This document shows, in pieces, positions 35,293 through 44,629 of a DNA stretch of 64,000 nt. The stretch is from Halorubrum rubrum (GTDB lineage: Archaea > Halobacteriota > Halobacteria > Halobacteriales > Haloferacaceae): positions 1 to 64,000 of the forward strand of contig NZ_JANHDM010000004.1 in the NCBI RefSeq assembly GCF_024494685.1. The letters are read 5' to 3'. The position numbers and the translations under genes were made by a program. Each line of letters opens with the position of its first letter. Position 1 is the stretch's first letter. The notes under the pieces were generated by a model. It saw only the letters and a program-made list of their open reading frames with translations, made no database searches and was not told the DNA's origin.

Positions 35293-35853
35293 ATGCCGGA
35301 GAAAGCCGTCGCCGTCGTCGACACCAACGTGTTGTTGAATCTGGCGCTCCCCGTCGTTGACCGCCGTCCGAGGGCACCGTCCGGAGCGGATCCCCTCAAA
35401 ACACTCCTCACCGCGTACGACGTTCACGTTCCCGCAAGCGTCCTCGGCGAACTCACCGATGCGACGGGGAGCGGTGACCTGCTGTCTGTAGCTGCCGACC
35501 TCGTGTTCCAGGCAGCACACCATCTGACGACCCACGACGTCGACGATCGAGTCGACGATCCGCTCGATTACGGCCTCGATCGCGGGGAGTCCGACTGTAT
35601 CTGGCTGGCTAACGAGTTGGAGGCGGGTCTGTTCATCACCGACGAGTTCAACACGACCAACTACCTCCTCGTCACCCTCGCGCTCGACGATCGGAACGTC
35701 CTCTTCACGACGCCGCACGTCCTCTGTACGTTCGCGACTCGGGAGATTCTCCCCCTCGAATACGTTTCGGCCGCACTCACATACTATGTCGAGACCAAGG
35801 GATGGGACGCACAATACATCGATCGGCTTCGACGGCAGCATCTCGAGGATTGA
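35293..35853 (+). CDS. PIN-domain toxin-like protein (VapC-like)
   Basis: The 186-aa protein has PIN-fold acidic residues: aspartate in VAVVDTNVLLNLAL (about residue 10), glutamate in ASVLGELTDA, and acidic residues in RGESDCIWLANE and LFITDEFNTTNY. It is somewhat longer than standard VapC, with a C-terminal extension (about 140-186). Its substrate RNA is unknown. It starts 2 bp after the antitoxin-like gene, which supports joint expression. Confidence 0.75.
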   Translation: MPEKAVAVVDTNVLLNLALPVVDRRPRAPSGADPLKTLLTAYDVHVPASVLGELTDATGSGDLLSVAADLVFQAAHHLTTHDVDDRVDDPLDYGLDRGESDCIWLANELEAGLFITDEFNTTNYLLVTLALDDRNVLFTTPHVLCTFATREILPLEYVSAALTYYVETKGWDAQYIDRLRRQHLED

Positions 35854-35937
35854 ATCCCTCTCGCCGATGTTCTCGACCGGGCCGAACCGCCCCGATATCG
35901 ATCGTCTCACGACGCCGGTGAGTGACCCTCTCGCCCG

Positions 35938-36384
35938 CTACTCCACCGGAACCCGGAGGTCCGCGACGCGGCGCGCGCGATAGAACCGCACGTACCGGGT
36001 CGCGATCCGCCAGGCGACGACCGCGAGGCCGGCGCCGGAGGCGTTGGTGAGGACGTCGCCGTAGGTCGCGTAGCGGCCCGAAAGCGTCGACTGGAGCAGC
36101 TCGATCCCGGCCCCGTAGGCGGCGACCGCGAGGAAGACGAGCGCGAGCACTTGCCAGTCGGGTCGGGGCGTGTCGTGGAGGGTGTACGCGAACGTGGCTG
36201 CGAGCCCGCCGTACGCGAGCAGGTGAAGCCAGGTGGAGTAGCCGAGCAGTCCGAAGGGGCCGGTGCGGAAGGTGCCGCTGCCCGGCGCGGGCACGACCGA
36301 GTAGAGGAGGATGACGAGCGCGACGAGCGCGACCGCGGCCCAGCGGACGCCCCGCGGGATCAACGGCAGCCGGATCCGAGCCAT
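35938..36384 (-). CDS. VanZ family membrane protein
   Basis: The 148-aa protein has four membrane helices (about 13-30, 48-66, 76-93 and 112-128) and the family motifs WLHLLAYGGLAATFAY and AGIELLQSTLSGRYATYGDVLTNASGAG. VanZ domains are linked to cell-surface or phospholipid functions, but no activity is proven in archaea. It is divergent from the STT3-like gene with 123 bp between starts and may belong to the same glycan-related group. Confidence 0.85.
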   Translation of the reverse strand: MARIRLPLIPRGVRWAAVALVALVILLYSVVPAPGSGTFRTGPFGLLGYSTWLHLLAYGGLAATFAYTLHDTPRPDWQVLALVFLAVAAYGAGIELLQSTLSGRYATYGDVLTNASGAGLAVVAWRIATRYVRFYRARRVADLRVPVE

Positions 36385-36507
36385 GTACGCCCGGTGGCGG
36401 AGGCGTCGACCTAAAACGTCCGATCCCGAGACGCGAGTCGGGACGAGCGGGCGGTGAACGCGGCGACAACGGAGGGTTTTACCCGATCGCCCGCACAGGG
36501 TCGGGTA

Positions 36508-39000
36508 ATGGCGGACCCGCACGCGGCGGCGCGGGAGCTCCTCGAGGAGCGACCGGCGGTCGAGTCGGCGCTCGAAGCGGTCCTCGCGGCGGACGAGTCC
36601 GGACCGTGGGCGTTCGACGACGTCGACGTCGACTCCGGCACCTTCGGCGAGCTGGTCTCGCGAGGGATCGTCGAGCGCGATGGTGACGAGTACCAGGTGG
36701 CCGATCGGGACGCGGTCCGGGCCGCGCTGGATGGGGAGACGGACCCGTCCGGCGGCTCCGGCGTGGGAAACGCGGCTGGATCGGGTGGACTCACGGACGC
36801 GGTGACCGGACTCGGCGGTGCCGGAGACGGGACGATCCGCGGGGCGCTCCGCGGCTGGCGCGCGGCGATTCATCGCGATCTGCTCGGCGGCTTGTTCGCG
36901 TCGTTCCTCTTTTTGCTCGCGTTTCGGGTCGTCACGGTCGGGAGCGTGTTCCGGGGCGGTCGCGTCGTGTTGCCCGGCAACGACCCGTACCACTACCTCT
37001 ACTGGGTCGAGCGGCTGGCCGAGGCCGACCCCGACCGCTTCGCGTTCGAGGCCATCGCCGGGGTGCTTGGTGGACGCGTGAACGGCGAGCCGCTCGCGTA
37101 CACGCTCGGCTGGTGGATGACGGAGTTCCTCGGCGGCGGGGCCGAGGGGGCCGCGGCGATCGTGGCGTGGATCCCCGTGATCGCGGCGCTCGTCGTCGGA
37201 CTCGGCGTCTACCTGATCGCGGTCTGGACGACGAACGACGAGCGCATCGCGGTGGCCTCCGTCGTCGTCCTCGCGTTGCTTCCCGGACACGCGCTCTACT
37301 CGGGGATCGGCTTCTTCGATCACCACGCGATCGACTACGTCTGGCTCACGCTCTCCATCGTCGGCGTGACGTGGCTCGCACGGGACCACGAGACGCGCGA
37401 CCCGGGCGCGCGCCTCGACCACCTCGCCTCGCCGGCGACGTGGGGGGTGGTCGCCGGGCTCGCGGTCGTCTTCGCCGCGATGGCACACCACTGGAACGGA
37501 TCGCCGATCCTCCTCGTCGGGCTCGCCGTGTACGCGACGCTGCGGGCGGCCTCGGACATGCGGGCCGGGTGGAACCCGCTCGTCGCCGCCACGCCCGTCG
37601 TGAGCGCGCTCGGATTCGGGTTTCTGCTCGCTCACCGGCTCCACACCGCCGCCGGGTGGCAGGAGCCGGTCGCGGTGTACGCGCCGCTTCTGGTCGCGGT
37701 CGGCGTGGCGCTGGTCGCGGTCGCTGCGGCCGTCCTCGGACACTTCGGGATACATCCGGGAGTTCATCTCGCTCTCTCGGCAGTCAGCGTCCTCCCGATC
37801 TGGTTCGGGCTGAACCGGTTCCTTCCGGACGTGGCCGACCGGCTGGCGGAGCGGACGGTCGGGTCGCTCCTCGGACGCGAGGGAATAACCGAGACGCGGA
37901 GCCTCTTCGCGGCCGACTACGGCGTGATCTTCGGACCGATCGACCACTTCGGCTGGTTCCTCTTCGTGGCGCTGCCCGTGCTCGCGTGGGTCGCAGGACG
38001 GTGCGTGCGCGACCACGAGCCACGGTGGCTCGTGGTCGTCGGCTACGCCTCGACGCTCGTCGGCTTCGGGCTCGTTCAGATCCGCTTCGCGGGCGAGGCG
38101 ACGGCCGTCGTCGCGGTGCTCTCCGGCGTGGGGATCGTCTACCTGCTGTCAGTCATCGACCTGGCGGCGCGGCCGACGCCCTTCGGGGAGCGATCCGATC
38201 GAGTCCGGCTCGACCTCCGTCCCGAAGGCGTCTCCGGGCGTGACGTCGGCTACGCCGCGGCGACCGTGCTGTTGGTCGCCAGCCTGAGCCTCTTCATGGT
38301 GCCGGCGGTGATGGACAACGTCGCCGCGACCGACGAAGAGGTGGAGGCGATCGAGTGGATCGACGCCGACGCCGACGAGCGCGAGGGCCCCGACTACGTC
38401 CTGAACGAGTGGGGCCGAAACCGGATGTTCAACTACGCGGTGAACGGCCAGTCGAGCTCCTACGGCTACGCACAGAGCAACTACGAGCCGCTCATCCGCG
38501 ATCCGAATCCGGACGCCCACGCCGATCGGTTCCAAGGACGAGTGGGATACGTGGCGATCTCCGAGATCGAGGACGCCGACGCGCCCCCCGACTCCGGATA
38601 CGCCCAGCTGTTCGAGGCGCGCGGCAGCGCCACCGCGGCGGCGAACGGCTCCGGGCGCTTCCGGCTGGAGTACGTCACCGACGACGGCGGAATCAACGTG
38701 TTTCGGCCCGTGAGCGGCGCGACGGTCGCCGGCCAGGCCGAGCCGGACTCGACGGTGACGGTCGAAACGACCGTCTCCGTTGCCGGCGAATCGTTCGCCT
38801 ACGAGCGGCGGACGACGACGGACGGAAACGGGAGCTACGCGGTCGTCGTCGCCCATCCCGGCGAGTACACGGTCGAGGTCGGTGAGGGGTCCGACGAGGA
38901 CGGAGCCGCGGCCGGGAACGGAACCACGACCGGCAACCGGACGGTAGCCGTACCCGAAGGAGCGGTCTCCGGCGGCGAGCGCGTCGCGGTCGACGGCTGA
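36508..39000 (+). CDS. STT3/AglB-like membrane protein with an altered catalytic motif
   Basis: The 830-aa protein resembles the oligosaccharyltransferase STT3 family: about a dozen membrane helices, a first-loop acidic motif GNDPYHYLYWVERL (about 156) and GIGFFDHHAIDYVWL (about 265). The WWDYG site that binds the acceptor sequon is replaced by VLNEWGRNRMFNYAVNG (about 630). Two extra parts stand out: an N-terminal winged-helix-like domain (about 1-80) and a C-terminal carboxypeptidase-regulatory-like domain (about 735-800). It may transfer a sugar to another acceptor, or may have lost activity. Confidence 0.75.
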   Translation: MADPHAAARELLEERPAVESALEAVLAADESGPWAFDDVDVDSGTFGELVSRGIVERDGDEYQVADRDAVRAALDGETDPSGGSGVGNAAGSGGLTDAVTGLGGAGDGTIRGALRGWRAAIHRDLLGGLFASFLFLLAFRVVTVGSVFRGGRVVLPGNDPYHYLYWVERLAEADPDRFAFEAIAGVLGGRVNGEPLAYTLGWWMTEFLGGGAEGAAAIVAWIPVIAALVVGLGVYLIAVWTTNDERIAVASVVVLALLPGHALYSGIGFFDHHAIDYVWLTLSIVGVTWLARDHETRDPGARLDHLASPATWGVVAGLAVVFAAMAHHWNGSPILLVGLAVYATLRAASDMRAGWNPLVAATPVVSALGFGFLLAHRLHTAAGWQEPVAVYAPLLVAVGVALVAVAAAVLGHFGIHPGVHLALSAVSVLPIWFGLNRFLPDVADRLAERTVGSLLGREGITETRSLFAADYGVIFGPIDHFGWFLFVALPVLAWVAGRCVRDHEPRWLVVVGYASTLVGFGLVQIRFAGEATAVVAVLSGVGIVYLLSVIDLAARPTPFGERSDRVRLDLRPEGVSGRDVGYAAATVLLVASLSLFMVPAVMDNVAATDEEVEAIEWIDADADEREGPDYVLNEWGRNRMFNYAVNGQSSSYGYAQSNYEPLIRDPNPDAHADRFQGRVGYVAISEIEDADAPPDSGYAQLFEARGSATAAANGSGRFRLEYVTDDGGINVFRPVSGATVAGQAEPDSTVTVETTVSVAGESFAYERRTTTDGNGSYAVVVAHPGEYTVEVGEGSDEDGAAAGNGTTTGNRTVAVPEGAVSGGERVAVDG

Positions 39001-39091
39001 AGCGGGGACGACGGCCGGGGAGTTCCGGTCCGCGTGCGGAGTCGCGGACCGCCTCCCGCTCCCGGCGTCGCATACACCCGCGACTTCACAG

Positions 39092-39100
39092 TATTTTTAT
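39092..39100 (+). promoter_or_regulatory. TATA box of the sugar transferase gene
   Basis: TATTTTTAT lies 25 nt before the ATG at 39125, the spacing of leaderless archaeal genes. This is the reason for preferring that start over the in-frame GTG 9 bp upstream. Confidence 0.55.
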
Positions 39101-39124
39101 CATTTCGGCCGGTACGTGTCGGCG

Positions 39125-40540
39125 ATGCTCTCCGGATGGCGGTATCGGCTTGAAAGCGTCGCGGGCGTCGCGGCGTTGACCGCGGTCGCGGTCGCGGTCG
39201 CGAACAGCGTGGCCGTTCACGCGCTGTTGGGCCGGCTTCCGGTCGTCGGCCGGCTGGCGGCGGACGCGCCGATGGGCGCAGAGCTGATCTTCGAGGTCGT
39301 CACGACGGTCGTCGTCGTCACCGCGGCGTTCGTGCCGCTGTACAAGCCGCGCCCGCGGCGCATCCTCGATACCGTCGCGCTCGTACAGAAGCGGGTCATG
39401 GTCGCGATGTTCGCGCTCGCGGCCGTGGGCTACTTCGATTACACCTACCGACTCCCACGAACGACGCTCATCGCGATCACGCCGGTGCTGCTCGTCGTCC
39501 TCCCCGCGTGGTTCGTGTGGATCCGCCGCCGGCCGACCGCCGAGACGGATCGGGTGATCGTCGTCGGTGACGACCCCGCGGAGATCGAGCGGCTCGCCGG
39601 CGACGTGGACCTCCCTCTCCTCGGATACCTCTGTCCGACGAGTTCGATCGACGCGGTCGCGGGATCGGAGGAATCGCGTGCGATCGCGACCGCAGTCGCG
39701 GACGGTGGGGGTCGGATCCGAGAATTGGACCGGCTCGGTGGACTCTCTCGGATCGAGGACGTGCTCGTCGAGTACGACGTGGACACGGCGGTGCTCGCCT
39801 TCGAGCACACCGACCGCGCGGAGTTCTTCGGCGCGCTCGACGCGTGTTATGAACACGGCGTCGCGGCGAAGGTCCACCGCGAGCACGCCGACCGGGTGTT
39901 GACCGCGGACGACGACGTGGGGACGCTCGTCGACGTCGACATCGAGCCGTGGGACGTTCAAGACCACGTCCTGAAACGCGGATTCGACGTGGCGTTCTCG
40001 CTGGTCGGACTGGTCGCGTTGAGTCCGGTCATCGTGGCGATCGCGGCCGCGATCAAGCTGGACGACGGCGGATCGATCCTCTACAGCCAGGAACGGACGG
40101 CAGTGTTCGGCGAGACGTTCGACGTGTACAAGTTCCGGTCGATGATTCCGGAAAGCGAGTCGGTCGAACCGGTCGACGACGAGTCGAACGACCGGATCAC
40201 GCGGGTGGGCCGGTTCCTTCGACAGACGCACCTCGATGAGATCCCGCAGCTGTGGTCGATCCTCGTCGGCGACATGAGCGTGGTCGGTCCGCGGGCGGTA
40301 TGGACCGACGAGGAGTCGCTTCTGGAGGCACAGGAGCGATCCTGGCGCAAACGGTGGTTCGTCAAGCCCGGCTTGACCGGATTGGCCCAAGTGAACGGCG
40401 CGAAAAGCACCGAACCGGAGGAGAAGCTGCGGTATGACCTCCAGTACGTGAAACGCCAGTCGTTCTCGTACGACATGAAACTCGTCACCCGTCAGATATG
40501 GAAGGTTGGTGCGGACGTGGTCGAGACGATACGCGAGTGA
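39125..40540 (+). CDS. Polyprenyl-phosphate sugar phosphotransferase (bacterial sugar transferase family)
   Basis: The enzyme would start glycan assembly by moving a sugar-1-phosphate onto the polyprenyl phosphate made after UppS. The 471-aa protein has four N-terminal helices (about 10-135), a Rossmann-like nucleotide domain (about 145-255, VIVVGDDPAEIERLAG), then the catalytic domain: KRGFDVAFSLVGL (about 285), VYKFRSM and PELESV-type PESESVEP, RFLRQTHLDEIPQLWSILVGDMSVVGPR (about 360-385) and KPGLTGLAQVNG. All family signatures are intact. It follows the STT3-like gene after 124 bp. Confidence 0.9.
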   Translation: MLSGWRYRLESVAGVAALTAVAVAVANSVAVHALLGRLPVVGRLAADAPMGAELIFEVVTTVVVVTAAFVPLYKPRPRRILDTVALVQKRVMVAMFALAAVGYFDYTYRLPRTTLIAITPVLLVVLPAWFVWIRRRPTAETDRVIVVGDDPAEIERLAGDVDLPLLGYLCPTSSIDAVAGSEESRAIATAVADGGGRIRELDRLGGLSRIEDVLVEYDVDTAVLAFEHTDRAEFFGALDACYEHGVAAKVHREHADRVLTADDDVGTLVDVDIEPWDVQDHVLKRGFDVAFSLVGLVALSPVIVAIAAAIKLDDGGSILYSQERTAVFGETFDVYKFRSMIPESESVEPVDDESNDRITRVGRFLRQTHLDEIPQLWSILVGDMSVVGPRAVWTDEESLLEAQERSWRKRWFVKPGLTGLAQVNGAKSTEPEEKLRYDLQYVKRQSFSYDMKLVTRQIWKVGADVVETIRE

Positions 40541-40606
40541 TCGACGGAACCGAACTTCGACGTTACCGCGTCCTCTCGACCGAGACACGAGCCGCTCGAC
40601 AGGATT

Positions 40607-40624
40607 TTCCACCCGCCGGTGGAA
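40607..40624 (+). terminator. Hairpin after the sugar transferase gene
   Basis: TTCCACC and GGTGGAA form a perfect 7-bp stem with a 4-base loop, 66 bp after the sugar transferase stop and preceded by ATTTT. It may end that transcript or act in the leader of hyuA. Confidence 0.35.
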
Positions 40625-40650
40625 CCCTCCCGTAACCCGAAGCGATCCAC

Positions 40651-40722
40651 ATGGAACACATACGACACAGCGACGAGATCCTGGGCACGGCGGCGCGGCC
40701 GACCGCCGCCGGGGTGGCGTAG
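40651..40722 (+). CDS. Possible 23-aa leader peptide directly before hyuA
   Basis: An ATG at 40651 opens a 23-codon frame (MEHIRHSDEILGTAARPTAA and three more residues) whose TAG touches the ATG of hyuA with no base between. Such abutting frames allow coupled translation. It has no known relatives that I recognise and could be a chance frame. Confidence 0.3.
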   Translation: MEHIRHSDEILGTAARPTAAGVA

Positions 40723-42825
40723 ATGGCGGAGCGACGGATCGGCGTCGACGTCGGCGGCACGTTCACCGACGTGGCGCTGGCGCTCGACGGCGCGCTCGTG
40801 ACCGCGAAGGTCCCGACCACCGACGACCAGAGCGTGGGCGTGATGGCCGGGATCGAGAAGGCCTGCGCGGAGGCCGGGATCGACCCCGAGAGCCTCGCGG
40901 AGTTCTCCCACGCGATGACCGTCTCGGTCAACGCCCTCCTCGAGGAGAACGGCGCGCGGACCGCGCTCGTCACGACCGAGGGGTTCCGGGACGTCTTGGA
41001 GATCGGCCGACAGGACCGGCCGTCGCTGTACGACCTCGACGCCGAGAAGCCCGCGCCGCTCGTCCCCCGACGCCGCCGCTTCGAGGTGGACGAGCGCGCG
41101 ACCGCCGACGGGATCGAACGCCCCGTCGACGACGAGGAGGTGCGCGCGGTCGCCGCGGCGATCCGCGAGGCCGACGTCGAGAGCGTCGCCGTCTCGCTGC
41201 TCCACGCCTACGCGCGTCCCGAGAACGAGGCGCGCGTGGCGGAGACGCTCCGGGAGGAACTCGACGTACCGGTGTCGGCCTCCCACGAGGTGCTCGCGGA
41301 GTTCCGCGAGTACGAGCGGACGTCGACGACCGTCGTCGACGCCTACGTCGGTCCGGCGATCGACCGCTACGTGGGCCGGCTCACGGAGCGCGCGCGCGAC
41401 CGCGGCGTCCCGCAGCCGCGGATCATGCAGGCGAACGGCGGGATCACCGACGCCGACACCGTCAGGCGAAACGCCGTGACGACCGTCCTCTCGGGGCCCG
41501 CCGCGGGCGTCGTGGGCGCGAGCGCGATGGCGGCCGCGGGCGGCGGTGGTGACGGAGGTGGGGAGAGCGGAAAGCGCGCCGGCGAGTTCGACGAGGCCGG
41601 GCTCGTCACCTTCGACATGGGCGGCACCTCGAGCGACGTGAGCCTCGTCCGCGACGGCGCGGCCGCGCGGACGACCGAGGGCGAGATCAACGGCCGGCCG
41701 ATCCGGACGCCGATGGTCGACGTCGAGACGGTCGGCGCGGGCGGCGGGTCGATCGCGTGGGTCGACGCCGGCGGCGCGCTTCGGATCGGGCCGCGCTCCG
41801 CGGGGGCCGACCCCGGCCCCGCCTGCTACGGCAAGGGGGGAACGGAGCCGACGGTGACGGACGCGAACCTCGTGTTGGGGTACGTCGGCGCGAGCACCAG
41901 CCTCGGCGGCGAGCTGTCGCTCGACCCGGACGCCGCCCGCGACGCCCTCGCGGATCTCGCCGAGGAAGCGGGCATGGACGGCCCGCTCGCGGCCGCCCGC
42001 GGCGTCCATCGCGTCGCGAACGCGAACATGACGCGCGCGATCCGGTCGGTGACCGTCGAACGGGGGTACGACCCGCGACGGTTCGGGCTCGTCGCGTTCG
42101 GCGGCGCGGGACCGATGCACGCGATCGCGATCGCGGACGGTCTCGACATCGGCCGGGTGGTGGTCCCCCGTGCCTCCGGCGTCCTCTCGGCGTACGGCCT
42201 GCTCGCGGCCGACGAGAAGCGCGACGCGGTGCGGACGTACCAGCGCCCGCTCTCGGCGGTCGATCCCGACGCCGTCGAGGAGGTGTACGCGGAGCTCTCC
42301 GAGGCGCTGCTCGCCGAGGTGAGCGACCCCGACGCGGCGACCGTGCGGTACGCCGCCGACCTCCGGTACGCCGGCCAGAGCTTCGAGCTCACCGTCGACG
42401 TGGAGCGCCCCTTCGACCCCGTCGCGACCGGCGAGGCGTTCGCGGCGGCCCACGAGTCCGCGTACGGCTACCGGGCGGACGAGCCGGTCGCGCTCGTGAA
42501 CTGCCGCGCGACGGCGACCGTCTCCCGGAGCGCGCCGTCGCTCGAGTACGCCACCGCCGGCGAGGCGCGGAAGGGGACCCGTCGGGCGGCATTCGGCGAG
42601 GTCGGCGAGGTCGGGAAGACGACCGACGACGGCGTTCGAGGGGCCCAGGTCGACGACGGGATACACGGGGCGGCCGTCTACGACCGCGAGCGGTTACCGT
42701 CGGGCGAGACGATCGCGGGTCCGGCGGTCGTCGAGGGCGACGAGAGCACGGCCGTGATCCCGCCGGGCTGGAACGTGCGGGTCCGTGCGGACGGCGCGCT
42801 GATAGCGGAGGTGAACGGGACGTGA
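40723..42825 (+). CDS. hyuA: Hydantoinase/oxoprolinase subunit A
   Basis: The 700-aa ATP-dependent subunit opens lactam rings such as hydantoins or 5-oxoproline together with subunit B. It shows IGVDVGGTFTDVALAL at the N-terminus, MTVSVNALLEENGARTALVTTEGFRDVLEIG (about 65-95), and the ATP-site FDMGGTSSDVSLV (about 300) with GAGGGSIAWVDAGG. Its TGA overlaps the GTG start of hyuB (GTGA). The true substrate, perhaps 5-oxoproline, hydantoin or acetone, cannot be fixed from sequence. Confidence 0.9.
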   Translation: MAERRIGVDVGGTFTDVALALDGALVTAKVPTTDDQSVGVMAGIEKACAEAGIDPESLAEFSHAMTVSVNALLEENGARTALVTTEGFRDVLEIGRQDRPSLYDLDAEKPAPLVPRRRRFEVDERATADGIERPVDDEEVRAVAAAIREADVESVAVSLLHAYARPENEARVAETLREELDVPVSASHEVLAEFREYERTSTTVVDAYVGPAIDRYVGRLTERARDRGVPQPRIMQANGGITDADTVRRNAVTTVLSGPAAGVVGASAMAAAGGGGDGGGESGKRAGEFDEAGLVTFDMGGTSSDVSLVRDGAAARTTEGEINGRPIRTPMVDVETVGAGGGSIAWVDAGGALRIGPRSAGADPGPACYGKGGTEPTVTDANLVLGYVGASTSLGGELSLDPDAARDALADLAEEAGMDGPLAAARGVHRVANANMTRAIRSVTVERGYDPRRFGLVAFGGAGPMHAIAIADGLDIGRVVVPRASGVLSAYGLLAADEKRDAVRTYQRPLSAVDPDAVEEVYAELSEALLAEVSDPDAATVRYAADLRYAGQSFELTVDVERPFDPVATGEAFAAAHESAYGYRADEPVALVNCRATATVSRSAPSLEYATAGEARKGTRRAAFGEVGEVGKTTDDGVRGAQVDDGIHGAAVYDRERLPSGETIAGPAVVEGDESTAVIPPGWNVRVRADGALIAEVNGT

Positions 42826-44453
42826 GCGACGACGTGACTCACGGAGAGAACGGCGGAGTCGACGGGATCGATCCGGTGACCCTGGAGATCCTCCGGAACC
42901 AGCTGGAGAGCGTCGCGACGGAGATGGGCCACGTGCTCATCCGAGGGGCGTACTCGCCGAACATCAAGGAGCGACAGGACTGTTCGACCGCGCTCTTCGA
43001 CGCGTCGGGACGGATGGTCGCGCAGGCCGAACACATCCCGGTCCACCTCGGCGCGATGCCGGACGCGGTGGAAACGGTACTCGAACTGGACCCGAAGCCG
43101 GGCGACGTGTTCGTCCTCAACGACCCGTTCGCGGGCGGGACGCACCTCCCGGACGTCACGCTGGTGTCGACGATCGCCCCCGAAGGCGAGGTGATCGGCT
43201 TCGCGGTGTCGCGCGCGCACCACGCCGACGTGGGCGGCAGCGCGCCGGGCAGCATGCCCGCCGGCGCCCGCGAGATATACGAGGAGGGGCTCCGGCTGCC
43301 CGCGGTCCGGCTCGTCGACGGCGGCGAGCCGAACGAGGCGGTGTACGAGTTGATCCGCGCGAACGTCCGGACGCCGGACGAGCGCGAGGCCGACCTCCGC
43401 GCGCAACGCGCCGCGAACGCGCGTGCCGAAGAGCGGGTCGGCGAGCTGCTCGACGAACACGGGTCGACGCTTATCGACGCCTTCGACGCCGTCATCGACT
43501 ACTCCCGAGAGCGCGTCGAGGCCGAGCTCGCCGACCTCCCGGACGGCACCTACCGGGCGCGGGACGTCCTCGAGGGCGACGGCGTCACCGACGACGACGT
43601 GCCGATCGAGGCGACCGTGACGGTCGAGGGCGCGTCGATCGCCGTCGACTTCTCCGGGACCGCAGCGCAGGTGGCGGGCAACCTGAACGCGCCGCTGTCG
43701 GTCGCGAAGAGCGCGGTCTACTTCGTCGTCCGGGCGATCACCGACCCGGAGATCCCGCCGAACCACGGCTGTTACGAGCCGGTGTCGGTGTCGGCGCCCG
43801 AGGGGTCGCTTCTCGACCCGCGCCCGCCCGCGGCGGTCGTCGGCGGCAACGTCGAGACGAGCCAGCGCGTCACCGACGTCACGCTCGCTGCGCTCGCCCC
43901 GGCGGTCCCCGACGTCGTCCCCGCCGGCGGGCAGGGGACGATGAACAACCTGATCATCGGCGACCGCTCGGGCGAGTTCACCTACTACGAGACGATCGGC
44001 GGCGGGTTCGGGGCCCGACCCGGCAAGGACGGCATGGACGGCGTCCAGGTCGGGATGACGAACACGCTCAACACGCCCGTCGAGGCGTTGGAGGCCGCGT
44101 ACCCGCTCCGCGTCGAGCGCTACGCGCTGCGTCCCGCGAGCGGCGGCGACGGCCGGTACCGCGGCGGGTTGGGGCTCGAACGCACCGTCACCGTCGAGAC
44201 CGACGCCACCGTCTCGCTTCTGACCGAGCGCCGGCGGACGGCCCCCGCGGGGCTGGCGGGCGGCGCGGACGGAGCTATGGGGAAGAACCTCGTCGACGGC
44301 GAGCCGGTGCCCGCGAAGGCCTCAATCGACGTCGCGGCCGGGTCGACCGTCTCGATCCGGACGCCCGGCGGCGGCGGCCACGGCGACCCCGCAGAGCGCG
44401 ACCCGGAGGCGGGGGAGCGCGACCGGCGCGACGGGAAGGTCGGCGAGGAGTGA
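42822..44453 (+). CDS. hyuB: Hydantoinase/oxoprolinase subunit B
   Basis: The 543-aa subunit has the HyuB signatures IDPVTLEILRNQLESVATEMG, SPNIKERQDCSTALFD, VFVLNDPFAGGTHLPDVT and the C-terminal TPGGGGHGDP. I placed the start at the GTG overlapping the hyuA stop (GTGA), 15 residues before the conserved region; no ATG lies nearby. The pair forms one enzyme. Confidence 0.9.
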   Translation: MSDDVTHGENGGVDGIDPVTLEILRNQLESVATEMGHVLIRGAYSPNIKERQDCSTALFDASGRMVAQAEHIPVHLGAMPDAVETVLELDPKPGDVFVLNDPFAGGTHLPDVTLVSTIAPEGEVIGFAVSRAHHADVGGSAPGSMPAGAREIYEEGLRLPAVRLVDGGEPNEAVYELIRANVRTPDEREADLRAQRAANARAEERVGELLDEHGSTLIDAFDAVIDYSRERVEAELADLPDGTYRARDVLEGDGVTDDDVPIEATVTVEGASIAVDFSGTAAQVAGNLNAPLSVAKSAVYFVVRAITDPEIPPNHGCYEPVSVSAPEGSLLDPRPPAAVVGGNVETSQRVTDVTLAALAPAVPDVVPAGGQGTMNNLIIGDRSGEFTYYETIGGGFGARPGKDGMDGVQVGMTNTLNTPVEALEAAYPLRVERYALRPASGGDGRYRGGLGLERTVTVETDATVSLLTERRRTAPAGLAGGADGAMGKNLVDGEPVPAKASIDVAAGSTVSIRTPGGGGHGDPAERDPEAGERDRRDGKVGEE

Positions 44454-44472
44454 CGGCGACGCGAGTGGACTG

Positions 44473-44495
44473 ATCCGTCCTTCTTCGGAACGGAT
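44473..44495 (+). terminator. Hairpin after hyuB
   Basis: ATCCGT (44473-44478) pairs with ACGGAT (44490-44495) around a pyrimidine-rich loop, 20 bp after the hyuB stop. It is a weak stem without a downstream T tract. Confidence 0.3.
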
Positions 44496-44629
44496 GTCGG
44501 CGGATCTCCGTATATACGGTAGAAATTCCTCGGACTGGGGGCTTTCCCGTGGATATCTCTAGTAAATGAGAGCGTTAAACCGTCCGTCAGCAACGCTTTT
44601 TATGACTACACGACCTATCGTTACGCACG

